23,037 nucleotides of DNA from a virus: positions 1 through 23,037 of IMG/VR virus record IMGVR_UViG_3300042691_037166; one strand, written 5' to 3'. The notes under the pieces were generated by a model. It searched no databases and was not told the origin of the DNA. It saw only the letters and a program-made list of their open reading frames with translations. This document shows positions 9,310 to 17,180 of the stretch, in pieces. Both the position numbers and the translations under genes were made by a program. Each line of letters begins with the position of its first letter. Within the stretch, counting starts at the first letter, position 1.

Positions 9310-9710
9310 GATTCTAAATAACGTTCACCTTGGATTATATAACTAAATCTTTCATCATAATTTGACGTCCAAATATACAATGAAAAATCTTTTTTTACTT
9401 TTAATGAAGATAAAATATAGTCTTCATTAGGTAATATGAGCTTATTATAACATAAATAGCCATGATTTAACTGAGTATCAACTAACCTTTTTAAATAGAT
9501 AAAAAGCCTTATATTTTTACCATTTACATTATCAAAAGTGGCGGTAATATTTGTTATAGTTAAAAATGTTAATGTAGTATCTGTGTTTGCAGTAAAAATT
9601 AATGAATCTGAATTGTCTACGCTTCCACCTGATAACACATTGCATAACAAGAAGTCGTCAATGAATGGATTATTAGGGGTAGTCATCGTAGAAAATGAAT
9701 CATTAAACAT
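9306..9710 (-). CDS. Hypothetical beta-rich late protein (134 aa)
   Basis: A 134-residue frame whose end overlaps the portal start by four bases and whose start overlaps the previous small gene by eight. It is mainly beta (SLIFTANTDTTLTFLTITNI, about residues 36-55, then alternating hydrophobic strands), ending in SYIIQGERYL. No catalytic or membrane motif is visible. The fold pattern would suit a small virion or head-fibre-like protein or an inhibitor, but nothing decides between these. The overlaps support it as a genuine gene of the operon. Confidence 0.6.
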   Translation of the reverse strand: MFNDSFSTMTTPNNPFIDDFLLCNVLSGGSVDNSDSLIFTANTDTTLTFLTITNITATFDNVNGKNIRLFIYLKRLVDTQLNHGYLCYNKLILPNEDYILSSLKVKKDFSLYIWTSNYDERFSYIIQGERYLES

Positions 9711-9948
9711 TTTCTACTTTTGCTTGTTCTTGATTAGCTGTATTGTCAATCAAGCTAATTAATTGCCAAAAGTCTACTATTTCTTTTGCCATTTTTTTTA
9801 AACTATTGACTTGCTTTTCGTCTAATTTTTTCGCTAAAAAATCGCCCATCAAATTATTAATTGAACTTGAATTAATTTGACATAATGCTAAGCTCATCAT
9901 TATGTTTTTGTTTTGTTCGATATTTTGGTCTAAGTTAGTGTTTTCCAT
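9703..9948 (-). CDS. Hypothetical small helical protein (81 aa)
   Basis: An 81-residue, all-helical protein with the strongest ribosome binding site of the late block: AAGGAG seven bases before ATG 9948. It has a polar N-terminus (NTNLDQNIEQNKN) then two amphipathic helices (SLALCQINSSSINNLMGDFL; KQVNSLKKMAKEIVDFWQLI). No known domain is recognised. It is sandwiched between another small helical gene and a beta-rich gene, all co-directional with the portal. Strong initiation suggests a product needed in quantity. Confidence 0.65.
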   Translation of the reverse strand: MENTNLDQNIEQNKNIMMSLALCQINSSSINNLMGDFLAKKLDEKQVNSLKKMAKEIVDFWQLISLIDNTANQEQAKVENV

Positions 9949-9952
9949 AATA

Positions 9953-10189
9953 TTACTCCTTGTTATTCTTCGTATACTCTGCTATCAATTCTTTTAGTTT
10001 GCTTGTGTGAGTTGCTATGTTCTCAATTGAGCTAACTAAATCTTTCAACTTCTCGTTTAATTCTTCTTTGCTAGCCCATTCTCTATTTTGTGCAAACAAT
10101 TCATATGCAGTATTTATACATTTTCTATTAACTTCTATTTCTATTGATGAAATATTTTTTAATATTTCTAAGTCTTGTTTTGTTTTCAT
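9953..10189 (-). CDS. Hypothetical coiled-coil protein (78 aa)
   Basis: A 78-residue, charged, helical protein ending four bases before the next start. Residues 40-72 (SKEELNEKLKDLVSSIENIA and the following Lys/Glu-rich helix) have a heptad pattern typical of a short coiled coil. No catalytic, metal-binding or membrane element is seen. Location between fibre-related and portal genes is compatible with a fibre-assembly helper or a small virion protein; I cannot choose. The 54-base gap upstream (10190-10243) is nearly pure A/T and holds no gene. Confidence 0.6.
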   Translation of the reverse strand: MKTKQDLEILKNISSIEIEVNRKCINTAYELFAQNREWASKEELNEKLKDLVSSIENIATHTSKLKELIAEYTKNNKE

Positions 10190-10243
10190 TTAGATAATAA
10201 TATATGTATTAATTATTATAATAATATAACAAATATTTATTAT

Positions 10244-10624
10244 TTATTCAAGTTCAACTGTAGACGTTGTAAAAACTGGTGAATAAAAATCTTCTTTTAT
10301 TGTCTCTATTTCTACATTTGATTGAATAAAAGTTATTGTTGCTGTACCACTGCATTTACCTCCAAATGGATTAACTAAATATATCTCGGAGGTTGTCTCT
10401 GAAATTACTTTAGGTAAAATTTGGGGAGTGATGCCTTCTTTTATATACCAACTTATACTACTTATAAAAGGAGTATACCCTAGGTCTTCATATGTATATA
10501 CTATTGTTGAAGTGTTACGAAAATTTGATTTTGTTGCTGTTAATATATCGTCTGTAGTTTTTACTTCTCCTGCGGGCAATCCTCCTATCTCTTCTATATA
10601 TATTGTGCCTGTTCTTTTTTTCAT
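10244..10624 (-). CDS. Stand-alone paralogue of the fibre C-terminal tip domain (126 aa)
   Basis: This 126-residue protein is a clear relative of the C-terminus of the preceding 538-residue fibre. Both contain GTI[YF], then IGG, a ProGly or ProThrGly step, a Thr-rich patch, ILTATK, and a [YF]TY-x-[DN]-LGY-x-P-x-I turn (here GTIYIEEIGGLPAGEV and LTATKSNFRN; there GTIFVNDIGGSPTGAL and LTATKTNPTG). Beyond about residue 60 the two diverge: this copy carries its own Ile/Thr-rich strands ending in FTTSTVELE. It begins 20 bases after the fibre stop. It may be a separately made tip or tip-cap subunit, or a spare domain for swapping by recombination. Evidence of relationship is strong; role is inference. 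Confidence 0.75.
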   Translation of the reverse strand: MKKRTGTIYIEEIGGLPAGEVKTTDDILTATKSNFRNTSTIVYTYEDLGYTPFISSISWYIKEGITPQILPKVISETTSEIYLVNPFGGKCSGTATITFIQSNVEIETIKEDFYSPVFTTSTVELE

Positions 10625-10644
10625 ATTTTTATTATTATTATAGC

Positions 10645-12261
10645 TTAAGTTGTAGGTTTTTGAAATGTTATTATTAATGTTCCAGCCGTAGAAACTGTAG
10701 TATTAAATTTTTCTAAACGTATTGTACATGTAGTACTTGTAGCAACTACACTTTGAATCGGTGTCCATATATCGTTTATAAATCCTGTTCCTGTCCTTGT
10801 GTCTCTCCAGACTATACCTGTAATCAATGGAATATATCCCAAATTTGCATAAGTAAAAGTTATGTCGGACTCTTGGCCTGTAGGATTAGTTTTGGTTGCT
10901 GTTAAAATCGACCCTGTGCATGTTAATGCACCAGTTGGCGAGCCACCAATATCATTTACAAATATTGTACCATTTCTTGGTATATTTGCTATAGCGTTTT
11001 TAAATGTTAAATTATCTACAGCGTCAGAATCGTTTGCGGGAGCTACTAGTCCAGTAATCGTTCGTGTCCCCACGTTAAAAGTGCTACCAGTTACTAAAAT
11101 TGTACTATTTAATATGCTAGTACCTACACTATTACCCCATAGCGCTAATGCGTTTATTGTAGTAGATGATGCTCCCGTTACGTTACCTCCACCTGTTGGC
11201 GTTACCCACGTTGCATTGCCTCCGCTTGCCGTCAAAACTTGTCCATCTGTAGAAGAGATAGGGACTGATGAAACTGTAGAATTTGTCTTTATCAATAATC
11301 CATTTGTGCCTAATAATACTAACGATTGTAGCAAATTAGATAGTATAATGCTAATTGTACCTGTAGTGGTTACTGGTGAGCCACTAACAGATAGTCCCAC
11401 TGAACCACTAACCCCCACAGATGAAAGCCTATCAATAAAAGCAAAATTATTACTTTGAACAGCTAACACTTGACCCTCTGTCCCTATTGGTACAGTTGCA
11501 CTGCCAGTTGTAGTTTTTGCTATTAACCCATTGCTAGCTAATGCATGTAGACTCTGTAAAAAACTGCTCAAGTTTACTGATATTGTGCCGTTTTGTGTTA
11601 CTGGTGAGCCTGATATTGATAGCCCATCTGTTGTAGTTGATAAGCCCACGCTTGTAACAGTTTGAGGGTCTTTAAACTTAGGATTACCTGTCGCTGAATC
11701 AATTGTTAAAATTTGATTAGGCGTCCCAGCTGTAGCAACTGAGTACCCATCGCTTACATTTTTTAAGACTACGCCAGCAATCGTCTCATTCGTATTGTAT
11801 GGTGATGCTAATGTTGCTAGGCTTTTAAGATTATTATTTAAATCAGTTGTTAAACTATTTGTTCCACCACTAGTTGAATTGTTTACTACTAAACCATCAC
11901 TTGAAGTTGAATAGTTGATTGCTGTAACAACTCCGCCATTATTCAAATAACCTTTCGTAACGAAATCACTATTAATAGCGGGGTCTGCTCCACTGACTCT
12001 ATTTGTTTTAAAATCAAACCTTGAACTACTATTGTTATAATCAAAAAGTGTAGTTGTTACACCACTAATAAGTTTTTGAAACTTAAAAGTAGGTATTTGC
12101 CCATAATCGTTCTCTGAAGAAAAAATATAACCTTGGCCTTGAACATTATAAAGCCCAAAACTCATAGCCGTAGTCTCTCCTACTACAGGCTGAAAATTGT
12201 TTTGTAGCCAAAAGGTTTTTTTTAGCTCGTTGTAAAATGGAAATCCTGCAAAATTTATCAT
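10645..12261 (-). CDS. Tail fibre protein with tandem repeats (538 aa)
   Basis: A 538-residue, Ser/Thr/Gly/Asn-rich protein, without cysteine, of the kind that forms trimeric beta-structured fibres. The N-terminal 110 residues (WLQNNFQPVVGETTAMSFGL, then the YDYGQIPTFK-like region and SDFVTKGYL) look like a baseplate or hub-binding head. Then comes a repeated unit of about 66 residues: residues 202-267 and 279-345, each with SVG[LV]S, SGSPVT-x-x-GTIS, LxSL, NGL[LI][AI]KT and TDGQVL. A more diverged copy lies at about 111-153. The C-terminal 109 residues (from GTIFVNDIGG, 431-440) form a tip domain duplicated in the next gene. AGGAT precedes ATG 12261. By established analogy, such tips bind host receptors; the specific target is unknown. 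Confidence 0.8.
   Translation of the reverse strand: MINFAGFPFYNELKKTFWLQNNFQPVVGETTAMSFGLYNVQGQGYIFSSENDYGQIPTFKFQKLISGVTTTLFDYNNSSSRFDFKTNRVSGADPAINSDFVTKGYLNNGGVVTAINYSTSSDGLVVNNSTSGGTNSLTTDLNNNLKSLATLASPYNTNETIAGVVLKNVSDGYSVATAGTPNQILTIDSATGNPKFKDPQTVTSVGLSTTTDGLSISGSPVTQNGTISVNLSSFLQSLHALASNGLIAKTTTGSATVPIGTEGQVLAVQSNNFAFIDRLSSVGVSGSVGLSVSGSPVTTTGTISIILSNLLQSLVLLGTNGLLIKTNSTVSSVPISSTDGQVLTASGGNATWVTPTGGGNVTGASSTTINALALWGNSVGTSILNSTILVTGSTFNVGTRTITGLVAPANDSDAVDNLTFKNAIANIPRNGTIFVNDIGGSPTGALTCTGSILTATKTNPTGQESDITFTYANLGYIPLITGIVWRDTRTGTGFINDIWTPIQSVVATSTTCTIRLEKFNTTVSTAGTLIITFQKPTT
11227..11658 (-). repeat. Tandem 66-residue repeat in the fibre gene
   Basis: The two best copies of the fibre repeat (residues 202-267 and 279-345) lie here, with repeated words SGSPVT, GTIS and GQVL. 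Diverged DNA with conserved protein words indicates selection on fibre structure. Repeats like this can shorten or lengthen a fibre by recombination. Confidence 0.65.
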
Positions 12262-12265
12262 ATTT

Positions 12266-14992
12266 TTATCCTGCTATTATGTAATCATTTGTACTAGTTG
12301 AATATACTAGTTTTTTAGCACTATTTACCCATAGTACCCCTGTATTTGATGGTATTGTCAGTGGTGTAGCTCCTGCAGTAAAATACATAGGAGCCTTTAA
12401 TACCAAGTTCTTATCAATATTTATCCATGAGCCATTAGTGCCAATTGTCATATCTCCGTTACTAGATATAGTATTACCTGAAAAACTAAAATTGCCTACT
12501 GATGGCGGCGTTGTTCCGCTGGATGCAACGGTTATTCTACCATATGCATCAATAGTAATATTAGCGTTGGTATATGTACCTGTTGAGCCTAAAGTTGGCA
12601 AGCTAATTGTTCCTGTATTTGTTATTGTACCTCCACTTAATCCGTTGCCAGCAGTTATTGAACGTACAACATTGCCCCAACTCAATATCCCTGTTCCATC
12701 TGTCAATAAGCCTTGGTTATTAGTACCCATATTTGAAGGTACTGTATAATTAGTTATTGTTGCAAGACTTGCTGAAACTTTAAGGCCAAAATAATACAAA
12801 TTATTTGATGAATATACACGAAAAGTTGACTCATTCATTATATACAAATCTGTATTAACTTTAACGGTCGATACTGGATTTAGTATTAAATCGTTAGAGG
12901 TAGTACTAAGTGTAGTGCCTGCAACTTGTAAATTACTTTCCGTAACTGCTGTAATTCTACCTTTTTGGTCTACTTGTAAACTAGCAAGTAATTTATTTGA
13001 ATTGATTGCATTTGCTAAAATAGTGCTTAGGCCTACAACTGGATTTTGTCCACCAGTTGACGTTATCTCTCCGCTCGTGCCAGTTACAGATTGTACCCCC
13101 CCGCTAGCAACTGATTGCCATTTTAATATATTTGTACCATCGTTGTACAAGTACCCAATAGCTCCTGTAGGGAATGTTAAACTTTGATTCTCTGTTAAGT
13201 TTGCTACATTTAACCCCATTGTAAACTCGTTATTTTTAAGTTTAAAGCAGTTATTTTTCACAATGAAATCTGTTGTAGTAAAGCTCGCTATATTTGTTAC
13301 ATTGTTATTTAGCAATGAATTAATGTTAAGCTGAGGGTTTTTATTATTTTCTGTTATGTTCTCAATGTAAAATCCGTTATCATTTCTATTGAGAAAATTT
13401 AAGGATGCTATCGATGAATAATCTGCGTTCTCTTTAAATGAAGTTTTGATTTTTACTGCATTAACTCTACTAGAAGATACAAAACCATCAAAAATTGCAG
13501 GGCTATTTGTAAAAACTTTATAAACTAGTTCTATCTCCTCAGGCTCAGTTAAGCCTACAGACCCTTCAACTTCTAGACGTATTGTTTTATTTTTTGTTAT
13601 AGGGTCAACAATAACAGTTTTTTTGAGTGGTGTAACGGCTTCAATGGTCGACCAGCTCAATTTTGCTCTAGGTAAAATCGGGTCAGCGTTTAAACTTCTG
13701 CCCATTCTAGCTAATGGCGGTTGTACGCCTACGGATACAGCCACAATGTCAGCGTCCCCAAAAGGCTCAGCATCAGGAAGTTCTATTGAATAGTTGTGGT
13801 CGATGTCAAAAGGGGCTTCCATTTCTATAAAGTTGTCAGAAATAGACGATAAATCATCAAACCTAAAACTTCTACCACTAATATCCCCGTCAGCTGATAT
13901 GTCGCCAAATGATGATATGTCGCCGTCAGCTGATATGTCTCCTTGAGATGAAATGTTGCCCTCAGAGTTTATGCTTCCTTGGGTTGATAAATCGCCTTGA
14001 GATGATACGTCTCCTCCAAAATCAGCGTTTCCGTCTAAATCAAAATTGCCAGGAGCTTTGATGTCTCCTGTTACTGGATTAACTGATACTGGTGTATTGA
14101 CAACTCCCCCAAGAGGCACTCCGGGTACAGGAGCAAAGACAGGCAAGGGAAATGGAATCCCTATTGGTATAGGTATTGGTGAAGGCGTAAATACAGGTGA
14201 GGGCTTATCAGGGTCAGTTGGCGGAGTACTTGGCGTATACCAATACAATTGGTTACTATCGAGATAACTTTTAGTTGCTAAAACTTGTGTAGGCATCCCT
14301 GCGTTGACAGGCATTTTGTACATTATGCTAGGAGTTTCAAGGTAAGACGGCATCTTGAAACCAGTTTGCATTCCTGTTGCAAACTCTTTCACGCAAATAG
14401 AGAATGAGCTTATATTCCCTAGAAAATCCGCTGTCGCTTTCGATTGTTTAATTTTTCTTTCTGTAACTTTTTGGGTGTCGGGGTCTACCGTGTAATCAAA
14501 AACAGCTATTGAGTTTATTTCGGTTGTGTCAGGTGAAGTTGGGCGTTTTGATATCTTCTCTGCAAAATGATTATAGCTTACATAATCCGCCCCTTCACTA
14601 TCTTTGCTTGCAATAGATAGCTCTCCGCTTGTTGTCCCAGAAATAGAGGTTTTTAAAACACCATTACCCAAAGGGAAAAGAGATTGAGAGTTTGGTAAAA
14701 ATATATCAGGGCTTTTAATAATGTAAGGTTTTAGCGTTAAGGCAAGCGTTGTGCCTTTTAAAAGTTCAATTTCTGTTTGAGCTTCTAATAAACTCAAATT
14801 CATTAAATTTACAAATGCTTGTAAATCACCAAAATCAATCTCTAAGTTTGTTAAATCATCTGTAGCAGCTGGTTCATTGTTAGAATTTCCACGGATTATA
14901 TCTCTTTCATTCAAATTGGGTAACTGTGTAAATCGTGCAAGTTTACCAGTTTTTGGGCTTATGAATTTGAAAAGTCTATTGTAATAATCCAT
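12266..14992 (-). CDS. Large tail fibre / appendage protein (908 aa)
   Basis: A 908-residue modular protein, first of the two fibres. Residues 1-80 (FTQLPNLNERDIIRGN and on) are a helical attachment region with a coiled-coil segment (EIDFGDLQAFVNLMNLSLLE). A proline-rich hinge follows (residues 255-300, many Pro-x-Pro steps), then a Gly/Asp/Ser repeat region (316-372, words such as SSQGDIS and SADGDIS). A globular section (about 376-560) is next. Two copies of a roughly 105-residue module (583-689 and 724-826) each have [YL]xxDGT, then a W, and end in VDQKGRITAV or IDAYGRITVA. The C-terminus (831-908) reads SVGNFSFSGNTISSNGDMT onward. This modular order is typical of long fibres or side appendages. 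Its gene lies directly after the terminase group, which is an unusual place for a main fibre. Confidence 0.75.
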   Translation of the reverse strand: MDYYNRLFKFISPKTGKLARFTQLPNLNERDIIRGNSNNEPAATDDLTNLEIDFGDLQAFVNLMNLSLLEAQTEIELLKGTTLALTLKPYIIKSPDIFLPNSQSLFPLGNGVLKTSISGTTSGELSIASKDSEGADYVSYNHFAEKISKRPTSPDTTEINSIAVFDYTVDPDTQKVTERKIKQSKATADFLGNISSFSICVKEFATGMQTGFKMPSYLETPSIMYKMPVNAGMPTQVLATKSYLDSNQLYWYTPSTPPTDPDKPSPVFTPSPIPIPIGIPFPLPVFAPVPGVPLGGVVNTPVSVNPVTGDIKAPGNFDLDGNADFGGDVSSQGDLSTQGSINSEGNISSQGDISADGDISSFGDISADGDISGRSFRFDDLSSISDNFIEMEAPFDIDHNYSIELPDAEPFGDADIVAVSVGVQPPLARMGRSLNADPILPRAKLSWSTIEAVTPLKKTVIVDPITKNKTIRLEVEGSVGLTEPEEIELVYKVFTNSPAIFDGFVSSSRVNAVKIKTSFKENADYSSIASLNFLNRNDNGFYIENITENNKNPQLNINSLLNNNVTNIASFTTTDFIVKNNCFKLKNNEFTMGLNVANLTENQSLTFPTGAIGYLYNDGTNILKWQSVASGGVQSVTGTSGEITSTGGQNPVVGLSTILANAINSNKLLASLQVDQKGRITAVTESNLQVAGTTLSTTSNDLILNPVSTVKVNTDLYIMNESTFRVYSSNNLYYFGLKVSASLATITNYTVPSNMGTNNQGLLTDGTGILSWGNVVRSITAGNGLSGGTITNTGTISLPTLGSTGTYTNANITIDAYGRITVASSGTTPPSVGNFSFSGNTISSNGDMTIGTNGSWINIDKNLVLKAPMYFTAGATPLTIPSNTGVLWVNSAKKLVYSTSTNDYIIAG
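13877..14047 (-). repeat. Gly-Asp-Ile-Ser repeat tract in the large fibre
   Basis: This stretch encodes residues 316-372, with repeated six-residue words of the form S-x-x-G-[DN]-[IL] (QGDIS, ADGDIS, FGDIS, SEGNIS). At DNA level the motif GATATGTC recurs on the plus strand near 13890-13945. Six-residue periodicity suggests a regular beta-helix-like or triple-stranded shaft. The tract follows a proline-rich hinge. Confidence 0.65.
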
Positions 14993-15021
14993 TTCTTGCT
15001 AAGAATCATTGTTTTTTATTC

Positions 15022-15285
15022 TTATTTCGTGCTAACATAATGTAGTTTTGTTGTAAGTTCGCTTAATTCTTGAATCTTTAAATTGCGTGTTTTATTAACA
15101 TAATTTAAACATTCGTTTAACTCATAGTAAATTTCGCCAGTTGTTTTTAGTCCTTCCAAATCTTCTTCGCTTTCAGATATCAAACGAGAAGAGCGAAAAG
15201 TTGAAAGCAAAGATATTAAAATCATTGTTTGATTTTTTATCAATGCTAATTCGTCTATTATTTCTCTTAATTCTTTTTCATTCAT
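15022..15285 (-). CDS. Hypothetical helical protein after TerL (87 aa)
   Basis: An 87-residue, acidic, helical protein starting 10 bases after the terminase large-subunit stop, with an AGAAAG-type site before ATG. Leucine and isoleucine recur at coiled-coil spacing (LREIIDELALIKNQTMILIS), with a second helix near residues 50-80. No membrane or catalytic motif is present. Its position between packaging and fibre genes gives no clear role. Its size, start signal and lack of overlap with a better frame support it as a true gene. Confidence 0.6.
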   Translation of the reverse strand: MNEKELREIIDELALIKNQTMILISLLSTFRSSRLISESEEDLEGLKTTGEIYYELNECLNYVNKTRNLKIQELSELTTKLHYVSTK

Positions 15286-15295
15286 ATTATTCTTT

Positions 15296-16603
15296 CTAAT
15301 ATCTTTTTACAACTACATTATTGCTAAATGTTACTTTACTTACTAATATAGCATCTTCTAGAGCATACCGCAACGCATCAATGCAATGATTCCATTTGTC
15401 CTCAGGTTTAATCGTTATTTGCTCGCTTCTATCGTCTACTTCATAGCTATATCTTGAAAACTCTTGAGCTACATGTGTACAACGACTATGAATATATATT
15501 TTTTTGAACGCTTTTATATACTCAATCCCTGCTTCAACTGAGCCTTTCGGTTTTCTTGCTCCAATTGCAGGGTAACCATGTCTATTCAAGTAATCAATTC
15601 TTACGGGGTCTGCTGAATCACACTTCATTACATACCTGCCATGTTTCTTGTAATCAGGCAAATAGCACTCAAGAAAACTGCCCGTATGGTCTAGTGCAAG
15701 TTCGTGCTTTACAAATTCATGAGTAATATATAAGCAATCGTCATCAACGTAGCATCTTATAGCCGCCAAAGGGTCAACGGAAAAGCCCCAATCTAAGCCA
15801 AAAAACAAGTGCATGTTTGGTTTTTCTTCAAAGTCCCTCACCACAAATTTGCCTTTGAATATTTGCGACTCTGAAACTGTACGCAAGCCCCCTAGATAAA
15901 TATGCTCGTATTTTTCATAGTCGTATTCCTTCAGGTAATTAATTGAGTCTAACACGAACTCATCTATGTAAGGGTTATCAAGATAATTAGCTTTTAAAAC
16001 AAGCGAGCTGTTAGGTTGATTAAGTATAAAATGCTTATAAATAAAATCCGTTTCATATTTTGGATTGAACGTAAATATCATTTGAGCCTGCGACTCTGCG
16101 TCAACTGCTCTAGCTCGAACTGTCGGCTCTATCAACATAAACTCGCTTTCTGTCATGCTATCAGATTCTTCAATCCAAACTCTGAATAAATCCGTCATCG
16201 ACTTCAGGTTTTCAATGTTGAATTTGAACCCTTTGAAATAAAATATTGTATTAGTAAATTTATTAACTATTGTATCACGATTAATAATAAAGCAATTGAT
16301 TAGACCTAGCTTGTTAATTGTTTTAACGACTTGTGCGTGTTGTGATGCGTCTGTTGCATCTTTAAATTTTCTTGCGCATAAGATAATATTCGTGGGGTCT
16401 CCTTTTATGAAACTGTCCAGTACAAGTTTTTCTGAAATTACCGTACTTCTCCCTGTGTTCCTACCCCCACAACATACTAGAAATCTGTAGTTTTTTTTAA
16501 ATATGTCCCTAGCCCAAGGAATAGGTTTATAGTTACTTATTGCATTTTCTATTTCACTTTCGCTAAATCTAATCGACTGAATCTTTCTTCTCTTCTTCGT
16601 CAT
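15296..16603 (-). CDS. terL: Terminase large subunit (435 aa)
   Basis: The packaging motor and nuclease that cuts concatemeric DNA and pumps it through the portal. The N-terminal ATPase has a Walker A-like loop CCGGRNTGRSTVI (residues 44-56), a Walker B RVWIEESDSM (141-150, Glu145-Glu146) and an FTFNP coupling motif (177-181). The C-terminal RNase H-type nuclease has GLDWG (Asp271), CDSADP (Asp329) and HCIDALRYAL (Asp409), three acidic residues at family spacing. In Walker A the usual Lys is replaced by Arg (GRNTGRS). The length and order fit the PBSX/HK97-like terminase families. The start overlaps the small subunit by 35 bases in another frame. Confidence in the family is high. Confidence 0.95.
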   Translation of the reverse strand: MTKKRRKIQSIRFSESEIENAISNYKPIPWARDIFKKNYRFLVCCGGRNTGRSTVISEKLVLDSFIKGDPTNIILCARKFKDATDASQHAQVVKTINKLGLINCFIINRDTIVNKFTNTIFYFKGFKFNIENLKSMTDLFRVWIEESDSMTESEFMLIEPTVRARAVDAESQAQMIFTFNPKYETDFIYKHFILNQPNSSLVLKANYLDNPYIDEFVLDSINYLKEYDYEKYEHIYLGGLRTVSESQIFKGKFVVRDFEEKPNMHLFFGLDWGFSVDPLAAIRCYVDDDCLYITHEFVKHELALDHTGSFLECYLPDYKKHGRYVMKCDSADPVRIDYLNRHGYPAIGARKPKGSVEAGIEYIKAFKKIYIHSRCTHVAQEFSRYSYEVDDRSEQITIKPEDKWNHCIDALRYALEDAILVSKVTFSNNVVVKRY

Positions 16604-16970
16604 CTTTCAATCTTTGCATTGCTCGTTTGTAAATCTCATTTATAGCTTGATTATTTCTTGGTCTATAGTTTTCCAAGTCTTCTTCTTCTATGAAGTTGTA
16701 TAAATTCGTATGCTTCTTTAATGCGTCTATCGCTTTTACGTCCCCAGCTTTTGCTCTTTCGTACAATGTATCGTTTATTTCTTCAATGCTCAATGCTTGT
16801 GCTTTTCTATAAATCTTGAACAAATGATAGTTGTCTGTCAAGAATTCGTTTATATCTTCAATTCCTATTTTATCAGCTACGAGATTTAATGAAATTCCCA
16901 ACTTCCCAGCTTTCTCAAATTCTTCTTTTAGCTGCTGTCCCGTCAGTCCAAAAGCTAGCATTGTTGTCAT
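16569..16970 (-). CDS. terS: Terminase small subunit (133 aa)
   Basis: A 133-residue helical protein directly upstream of TerL, overlapping it by 35 bases. It has an N-terminal helix-turn-helix-like region (residues 8-50: LTGQQLKEEFEKAGKLGISL and following helices). A core with AGDVKAIDALKKHTNLYN follows, the usual TerS oligomerisation pattern, and then a charged tail ending KDSVD. TerS rings recognise the packaging (pac or cos) site and load TerL. The ATG at 16970 is preferred because its first base pairs with an ATGA overlap: the stop TGA of the upstream 52-residue frame lies inside it. A second ATG three codons later is an alternative. Confidence 0.88.
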   Translation of the reverse strand: MTTMLAFGLTGQQLKEEFEKAGKLGISLNLVADKIGIEDINEFLTDNYHLFKIYRKAQALSIEEINDTLYERAKAGDVKAIDALKKHTNLYNFIEEEDLENYRPRNNQAINEIYKRAMQRLKDDEEEKKDSVD

Positions 16971-17125
16971 TTTCCGTTGAAATCCACATCTACGTTAAAA
17001 TTTTTTTCTATCACGTTTTCTATAGCTTCTTCAATCTCATTGTTCTTGCCTAGAAATTTCACGCTTATTAACAATGCAATAATCAATATTGCTAATATTA
17101 TATATTTTATCATGTTCTTGCCCAT
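16967..17125 (-). CDS. Small single-span membrane protein (52 aa)
   Basis: A 52-codon frame starting at ATG 17125 (or ATG 17113) and ending in a TGA that overlaps the terminase small-subunit ATG (ATGA), so their translation is coupled. It encodes a short basic N-terminus (MGKNMIKYI), one hydrophobic helix (about residues 8-25, ILAILIIALLISV) and a charged tail rich in Asp, Glu and Lys (GKNNEIEEAIENVIEKNFNV). The shape matches small phage membrane proteins such as holin or pinholin candidates, or regulatory peptides, but no catalytic site is visible and the role is unknown. The start lies four bases downstream of the 11-bp inverted repeat described separately. Confidence 0.7.
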   Translation of the reverse strand: MGKNMIKYIILAILIIALLISVKFLGKNNEIEEAIENVIEKNFNVDVDFNGK

Positions 17126-17128
17126 TTT

Positions 17129-17180
17129 GTAACAATAGCAAAAATGGAGGAGGAGTCATGAATAAAAGTGCTATTGTTAC
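17129..17180. repeat. 11-bp perfect inverted repeat (hairpin) with 30-base loop
   Basis: GTAACAATAGC (17129-17139) and its exact complement GCTATTGTTAC (17170-17180) flank a 30-base loop. On the plus strand the loop holds the ribosome binding site and start codon of the 33-codon frame. On the minus strand the loop contains CTCCTCCTCC, complementary to a ribosome binding site. Because the arms are inverted, both RNA strands fold alike and their loops would be complementary to each other. No T-run follows, so it is not a simple terminator. Confidence 0.7.

Noticed and set aside
10190-10243. Possible terminator or promoter in the AT-rich 54-base gap
   Set aside because: No TTGACA-like element, no GC stem with a T-run; it is simply AT-rich spacer.
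10862-11458. 198-codon plus-strand frame opposite the 538-residue fibre
   Set aside because: Antisense shadow: Val/Pro/Thr-rich translation of the fibre's repeats, no ribosome site, opposite to the operon direction.
13877-14047. Tandem DNA repeat as a possible mobile or recombination site
   Set aside because: The periodicity is explained by the six-residue protein repeat inside the fibre gene.
12438-14267. Several plus-strand frames opposite the 908-residue fibre
   Set aside because: Mirror images of the Pro-rich and Gly/Asp-rich tracts in the fibre; no own start signals.
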